This document shows positions 22,732 through 26,987 of a stretch of DNA of 26,987 bases, one piece after another. Numbering within the stretch: position 1 is the first letter of the stretch; every line of letters begins with the position of its first letter. The translations under genes and the position numbers were made by a program. The DNA comes from Anaerolineae bacterium (GTDB lineage Bacteria > Chloroflexota > Anaerolineae > 4572-78 > J111), in NCBI GenBank assembly GCA_023151115.1, contig JAKLJP010000073.1, positions 1 to 26,987 on the forward strand, written 5' to 3'. The notes beneath the pieces were generated by a model. That model was not told the DNA's origin. It saw only the letters and a list, made by a program, of their open reading frames with translations, and made no database searches.

Positions 22732-25700
22732 ATGCCTATCATCTCTAAACGCCTGACCCGTTGGCTGAATGTTTTGCTAATTATTTCAATGACTGGGGGA
22801 TTATTACCACCAACACAATCAGTTTCAGCGGCATCAGCCCCAGAGAATTTAACTGCCAGACATTTTAACAACCAAGCTATTGGTGCCTCTAAACTCTTTG
22901 ATAACGGTGATAACGATGAGGCTCATCCAACAACTGAGGTGGCAAATAAAACAGTTATTAATTCTCATGATATCAAGGTGAGCAGAGTTAATGCTGTAGC
23001 TGCCAGGACATACCCTTTATCTTTCGATTTTTTATTATCAAATGATCGCAAGTTAGAAGGATGGTCGCTTGCGACCCAAGAAATTAAGACCGAGGATGGC
23101 AATGATGACTCTCTGAGAATACCCCTCAATAGGCCGGCGGCACTGGCCGGAGAGTTGGTATTCAATGGCACTTTTAACACGGATATCTCGGGATGGTCTA
23201 ATTCAAATCCGCCTTGTTGTGGTAGCCCTAGCGGAATTATCTGGGATGCAGGTAGATTGAAACAATATTGGGATGCTTCCTGGGAATTTGGATGGTCCTG
23301 GACAACGGTTCAAGTGCCGGTAGATGGCATCTATCGTTTGACGGTCGATTACGCTCGATACCCAGGAGGTACTTGTGAAAGTAGTTGGCCCTCGCCCTGG
23401 GTTACCCTCGGTGGAATTGCCCGATTATCTTGGGGTCAATCTGAAGAAGGTTTGAAATCGGTTGATCTAGCGTTGTCTGCTGGTAGCTATCAACTGGCAT
23501 TGGGGACCGCTATGATCAACAGTGCTGGTTGTATTTTTGGCTATTGGGATAATGTGAGTTTACGCTTAGCAAAAGTTCTTCCCCTTGACCAAACCTATTC
23601 TCCTGAGGAGTGCCCTATTTGTAACAACAGGGAGATCAATAACTTCATTGGTGGCCCTATCAATACGGCTAGTGGTAACTACAACTACGAAACCAGCGAT
23701 CTCTCTATCCCCAGCATCGGCCACCCGTTAAACTTTGAACGTAGTTACAATAGCGCCACTATCACCGGCACTGCCGTCTACTCCCGACCCCTGGGCTACG
23801 GCTGGACGCACAACTACGACCTCAACCTCACTTTCCCCGATGCGCCGGGCGGCGAGGAAGGCATGGTCATCCTCAAAGCGCCGCACGGCTCGCGGCTGCG
23901 CTTTACCGAGGTCAGCAGCGGGACTTACGAACCGTATCCCGGCGTGTGGGCGGCGCTGACGCGGACGCTGGTGACCACCAACACTTATGTTTATACCATC
24001 ACTACCGCCAACCAGGAACAATTTGCCTTCAACAATGCCGGTTATTTGACGAGCCAGACCGATCCTCAAGGGAATGAGACCAGCTTGACCCGTACCAACG
24101 GCATCACCCTGACCCGCGTAACCGACACAGCCAGCGGGCGCTACCTCAACTTTGGCTACGACAGCTTGGGCCGGCTCCTCACCCTGACCGACCACACCAG
24201 CCGCAGCGTCACTTACGGCTATGATAGCAACAACGACCTGGTCTCGGTGCGCGACAGCCGCGGCTTTACCTGGACTTACACCTACTCGGGTACAACCCAC
24301 TTATTGCGCCAGGTCAGAGATCCCGAAAACAAAGTATTGGAGGATACGAGCTACACCCTAGTCAACGGCGAATACAAGGCTACCCTGCAAACGGATGGGG
24401 CAGGCCGGACCATGGCCCAGATTGAGTATCTGAGCGACACCCAGCGGCGGGTGACGGAGGCCGGAAAAGTCATCACCGATACCTACGACGCCGGCAACTT
24501 GCTAATCAGTCAGACCGATGCCCTGGGTCGCGTCCAGAATTATATAGTAGATGACAATTTCAACCGGGCCGCTGTCACTGATATTAGACAACAAACCACC
24601 GCCTACGACCGCACCCCCATGGGTTTGACGACGGCCATTACCAACGCCCTCGGCCAGACGACGACGCTGCAATACGACACGGGCACGAATAACCTCTCCG
24701 CCGTGATCGAGGACGACGGCACCCTGACCGATTACACTTATGACAGCAGCAACAACCTGCGCCAGATTGCCACGGTTTCTGGGACCACTTATTTTGATTA
24801 CAACAGCTTCGCCCAGGTCATCTCGACCACCAACCGGCGCGGCTACCGGACGCAGTTTGGCTATGATCAAATCGGCAACCTGACCGTGATTACCGACGCC
24901 AAATTGCAAACCACCCACTTCACCTATGACCCCCAGGGCCGGGTCGAGACCGTAACCAACGCTCGCGGTATGGTCACGCGTTACCAATACGACGCCGGCG
25001 ACAACATTCGCTTTGTGACCGAAAATTACCAAACGACCCCCTGCCCGCCCCATGAGTGCAACCTGACCACCGAGTTCCAGTACGACAACGCCGGGCGGCT
25101 GGTCTGGATCATTGACCCGGCCGGCCGCCGCACCAAGCGGGAGTACGACAACGGCGGTCTCTTGGTCAAGATCATTACCAATTACCAGGATGGCGTCTTT
25201 CATAACAGCGCCCCCGACGAGGACGTGACCATCCGCTATGGTTATGACAGTTCGGGCCGCCTGCAAAGCCTGTTCGAGACCCTGGCGGCGGGCGCGGAAC
25301 GGGAAACCCGGCTGGTGTATGACGGGTTGAGCCGGGTCCAGCAGGTCATTTTCAACTACGGCGGCGGTTCGGCCGAGTTGACCACCAGCTACAGTTATCA
25401 AGACAACACCGTCCCGGCCCTCGTCAGCGTGACCGACCCGACCGGCCTGGTGACCCGCACCGAGTACGATGCCCTGGGCCGGTTGGCCAAACGGATTGAC
25501 AACTACCGCGAGACAAGCTGCCCGGCGACCGAGTGCAACCTGGCCACCCGCTACGAGTACGACGACGTGGGCAACCTCAAACGGCTGTACGACCCGGCCA
25601 ACCTGCGCACCGAGTACGAGTACGACCCCCTGCACCGCCTGATCGGGGTGACTGAGAACTACACCGGCACGGGGGTCTACAGTGGGATTGTGGATGAAAA

Positions 25701-26987
25701 TATCAAAACCAGCTACCGCTACGACAACGAAGGCAACTTGCTCCAAGTCTCCAATCTCCAATCTCCAATCTCCATCTTCCGCTACGACGAACTCAACCGG
25801 CTGGACCAGGTGGAAAACGCCCTCGGCCACCTGAGCGACTATGATTACGACGGGGCGGGCAATCTTCGCCAAATCGTAAATCCAAAATCGCAAATCATCA
25901 ATTACCAGTATGACCTGGTTAACCGGCTGACCTATATTGACTACCCCAACCCCGACGCCGACGTGACCTTTGGCTACGACGCCCTGGGCCGGCGCACCTC
26001 GATGAGCGACGGGGTGGGCAATAGTGTCTACATCTATGATGATTTGGATCGACTCATCGGCCTGACCCAACCGGCGGTCGGCGGTCCGTCGGCGGCGGTC
26101 GGCTACGGCTACGACGCCCGCGGCAACCGCACCCGCCTGACTTACCCCGACGGCAAAACCGTTGTCTACGGTTACGATAACGCCGACCGTATCACCACCA
26201 TCAGCCCCGATTGGGATACGGGCAGTTATAACTACCAATACCTCAACCACCGCCTGATCACCACGACCAACCCGGCAGGCGTAGCGACAACCTACAACTA
26301 CGACACCGCCAATCGCCTGACCGGCCTGACTCACCTCGCCTCCTCGCCTCTCTCCTCCTACACCTATGCCTTAGACGCCACCGGCAACGTCCGCACCGTC
26401 ACCGAAACCCAATCCCTCGTCCTGCCTGCCGGAACCTACCAGGAAAGCGGTGGCCAGGTGGTGATGGAGAGTGAAAACGGGTCAAGAGTGGCCGGGACAA
26501 CTCACCAATGGCTGACAGCCACCACCCAAAGCGGCTACACCGGCACGGCTTACTTACAGACCTCCCTCGACGTTGACCAACTGTACCAGACGAGCCAAAT
26601 CACCAGCAGCCCGCGAGCGGAATATTCCATCCAATTCACCACGCCGGGTACGTATACGGTTTGGCTGCGGGGTTATCCGGCCAACGCCGCGGGCGACTCG
26701 GTGTATGTGGGTACGAAAAACCAAATCGTTGGGGTCACGGGGTTTGCGCCGGGTCAGTGGGGTTGGGCGAAGCTCAACTTGAGCAGCGGCGCAGCAGCGA
26801 CCCTACCCCTAACCACAACCGGCCTGGTTACTGTTGGCCTGTGGATGCGCGAAGATGGCTTGCAGATTGATCGGGTTTTGTTGACCACTGATACGAACTA
26901 TATTCCGACCGGCTTTGGCCCGGCGGAGAGCACGCGCCTCATCAATCAGACCACGCTCTCAACGACGATCACCCGGACGATTGTTTA
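22732..26987 (+). CDS. Secreted RHS/YD-repeat protein with carbohydrate-binding-like domains, 3' end beyond the window
   Basis: The frame is open for 1418 codons from the ATG at 22732 (AGGAG 10 nt upstream) to the window end, with no stop seen. Residues 1-33 are a signal peptide (cut near SVSA) whose RLTRWL motif matches the preceding giant protein. Residues about 92-283 form a jelly-roll/CBM-like domain with Cys pairs. A DUF6531-like entry (FIGGPINTASGNYNYE, about 304-345) starts the RHS shell. About 457-1236 are YD repeats (YDxxGxL, YDALGR, YDNxG). About 1234-1400 are a GH115_C-like domain (MESENGSRVAGT, YTVWLRGYPANAAGD, GLWMREDGLQIDRVLL). Such shells usually encapsulate a C-terminal toxin or effector, here out of view. 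Residues encoded by 22732-23640 use A/T-rich codons, unlike the rest. Three in-frame micro-repeats lie in the shell at 25741, 25871 and 26334. Confidence 0.93.
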   Translation, partial: MPIISKRLTRWLNVLLIISMTGGLLPPTQSVSAASAPENLTARHFNNQAIGASKLFDNGDNDEAHPTTEVANKTVINSHDIKVSRVNAVAARTYPLSFDFLLSNDRKLEGWSLATQEIKTEDGNDDSLRIPLNRPAALAGELVFNGTFNTDISGWSNSNPPCCGSPSGIIWDAGRLKQYWDASWEFGWSWTTVQVPVDGIYRLTVDYARYPGGTCESSWPSPWVTLGGIARLSWGQSEEGLKSVDLALSAGSYQLALGTAMINSAGCIFGYWDNVSLRLAKVLPLDQTYSPEECPICNNREINNFIGGPINTASGNYNYETSDLSIPSIGHPLNFERSYNSATITGTAVYSRPLGYGWTHNYDLNLTFPDAPGGEEGMVILKAPHGSRLRFTEVSSGTYEPYPGVWAALTRTLVTTNTYVYTITTANQEQFAFNNAGYLTSQTDPQGNETSLTRTNGITLTRVTDTASGRYLNFGYDSLGRLLTLTDHTSRSVTYGYDSNNDLVSVRDSRGFTWTYTYSGTTHLLRQVRDPENKVLEDTSYTLVNGEYKATLQTDGAGRTMAQIEYLSDTQRRVTEAGKVITDTYDAGNLLISQTDALGRVQNYIVDDNFNRAAVTDIRQQTTAYDRTPMGLTTAITNALGQTTTLQYDTGTNNLSAVIEDDGTLTDYTYDSSNNLRQIATVSGTTYFDYNSFAQVISTTNRRGYRTQFGYDQIGNLTVITDAKLQTTHFTYDPQGRVETVTNARGMVTRYQYDAGDNIRFVTENYQTTPCPPHECNLTTEFQYDNAGRLVWIIDPAGRRTKREYDNGGLLVKIITNYQDGVFHNSAPDEDVTIRYGYDSSGRLQSLFETLAAGAERETRLVYDGLSRVQQVIFNYGGGSAELTTSYSYQDNTVPALVSVTDPTGLVTRTEYDALGRLAKRIDNYRETSCPATECNLATRYEYDDVGNLKRLYDPANLRTEYEYDPLHRLIGVTENYTGTGVYSGIVDENIKTSYRYDNEGNLLQVSNLQSPISIFRYDELNRLDQVENALGHLSDYDYDGAGNLRQIVNPKSQIINYQYDLVNRLTYIDYPNPDADVTFGYDALGRRTSMSDGVGNSVYIYDDLDRLIGLTQPAVGGPSAAVGYGYDARGNRTRLTYPDGKTVVYGYDNADRITTISPDWDTGSYNYQYLNHRLITTTNPAGVATTYNYDTANRLTGLTHLASSPLSSYTYALDATGNVRTVTETQSLVLPAGTYQESGGQVVMESENGSRVAGTTHQWLTATTQSGYTGTAYLQTSLDVDQLYQTSQITSSPRAEYSIQFTTPGTYTVWLRGYPANAAGDSVYVGTKNQIVGVTGFAPGQWGWAKLNLSSGAAATLPLTTTGLVTVGLWMREDGLQIDRVLLTTDTNYIPTGFGPAESTRLINQTTLSTTITRTIV
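25741..25775. repeat. TCTCCAA heptamer array inside the RHS gene
   Basis: A CTCCAAG unit is followed by TCTCCAA at 25748, 25755 and 25762 and TCTCCAT at 25769. It encodes LLQVSNLQSPIS, replacing the usual YD-repeat loop between GNL and FRYDELNRL. Confidence 0.9.
25871..25898. repeat. AAATCGT heptamer array inside the RHS gene
   Basis: AAATCGT, AAATCCA, AAATCGC, AAATCAT occupy 25871-25898 and encode part of QIVNPKSQIINYQYD. The first 25 nt match the spacer array at 5067-5091 (opposite strand) at 24 of 25 positions. Confidence 0.92.
26334..26352. repeat. CCTCGCCTCCTCGC octamer repeat inside the RHS gene
   Basis: Nineteen bases match 5586-5604 in ubiE with one difference, in the same plus-strand orientation although ubiE is on the minus strand. 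It encodes LASSPLSS between two YD-repeat strands. Confidence 0.8.

Noticed and set aside
24502..26334. 610-aa minus-strand open frame opposite the RHS gene
   Set aside because: It is a shadow of the G/C-rich YD repeats: Val/Gly/Ala-rich with no recognisable domain and no ribosome binding site, while the plus strand has clear family motifs.

Overview
The window reads as a chromosomal stretch from a Gram-positive-like or monoderm bacterium, most plausibly a filamentous member of the Chloroflexota (Anaerolineae-type). This assignment is inference from style, not from a phylogenetic marker. The clues are a bifunctional penicillin-binding protein with an Ig-like tail, a lipoprotein solute-binding protein, a UbiE/MenG methyltransferase, GlgB, very large secreted PKD/LamG/Kelch and RHS/YD-repeat proteins with Pro/Thr linkers, and many short palindromic and heptameric repeats. 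No tRNA, rRNA, CRISPR array, transposase or phage gene was seen.

Layout. 119-3415 (-): class A penicillin-binding protein. 3440-3832: gene-free repeat-rich spacer ending in a good promoter. 3833-4258 (+): stand-alone receiver-domain response regulator, closed by a bidirectional terminator. 4313-5068 (-) and 5129-5872 (-): two class I SAM methyltransferases, the second being UbiE/MenG, probably transcribed without a leader. 5966-6541 (-): small membrane protein with its own promoter and terminator. 6542-6916: spacer with a MITE-like hairpin. 6917-8863 (+): glycogen branching enzyme GlgB. 9068-9586 (-): adenine phosphoribosyltransferase, divergent from 9711-11069 (+), a solute-binding lipoprotein that overlaps 11066-12406 (+), a MOFRL-type glycerate 2-kinase. 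12407-12667: two adjacent palindromic elements and a heptamer array. 12668-13975 (+): divergent GT-A glycosyltransferase-like protein. 14097-15527 (+): phosphohexomutase with a terminator. 15736-22683 (+): 2315-aa multidomain secreted protein. 22732 to the window end (+): an RHS/YD-repeat secreted protein, cut by the window edge.

Functionally the first 15.5 kb is mostly housekeeping: cell wall, menaquinone, glycogen, purine salvage, phosphosugars. The glycerate kinase, glycosyltransferase-like protein and phosphohexomutase form a same-strand run that could belong to glycosylglycerate or storage-sugar metabolism; that link is inference. The last 11.5 kb is accessory-like: two consecutive giant secreted proteins with related N-terminal signal segments.

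The most unusual signal is not a gene. Period-7 (and period-8) micro-arrays and 80-100 bp palindromic elements fill almost every spacer. Members of the same families also lie in frame inside coding sequences: ubiE, the glycerate kinase, and the RHS gene three times. One 25-bp array is nearly identical (24/25) between the spacer at 5067-5091 and the interior of the RHS gene at 25871-25895. Three arrays abut start or stop codons. This looks like an active or formerly active family of protein-tolerated short repeats, comparable in concept to cyanobacterial heptameric STRR repeats and Rickettsia palindromic elements.
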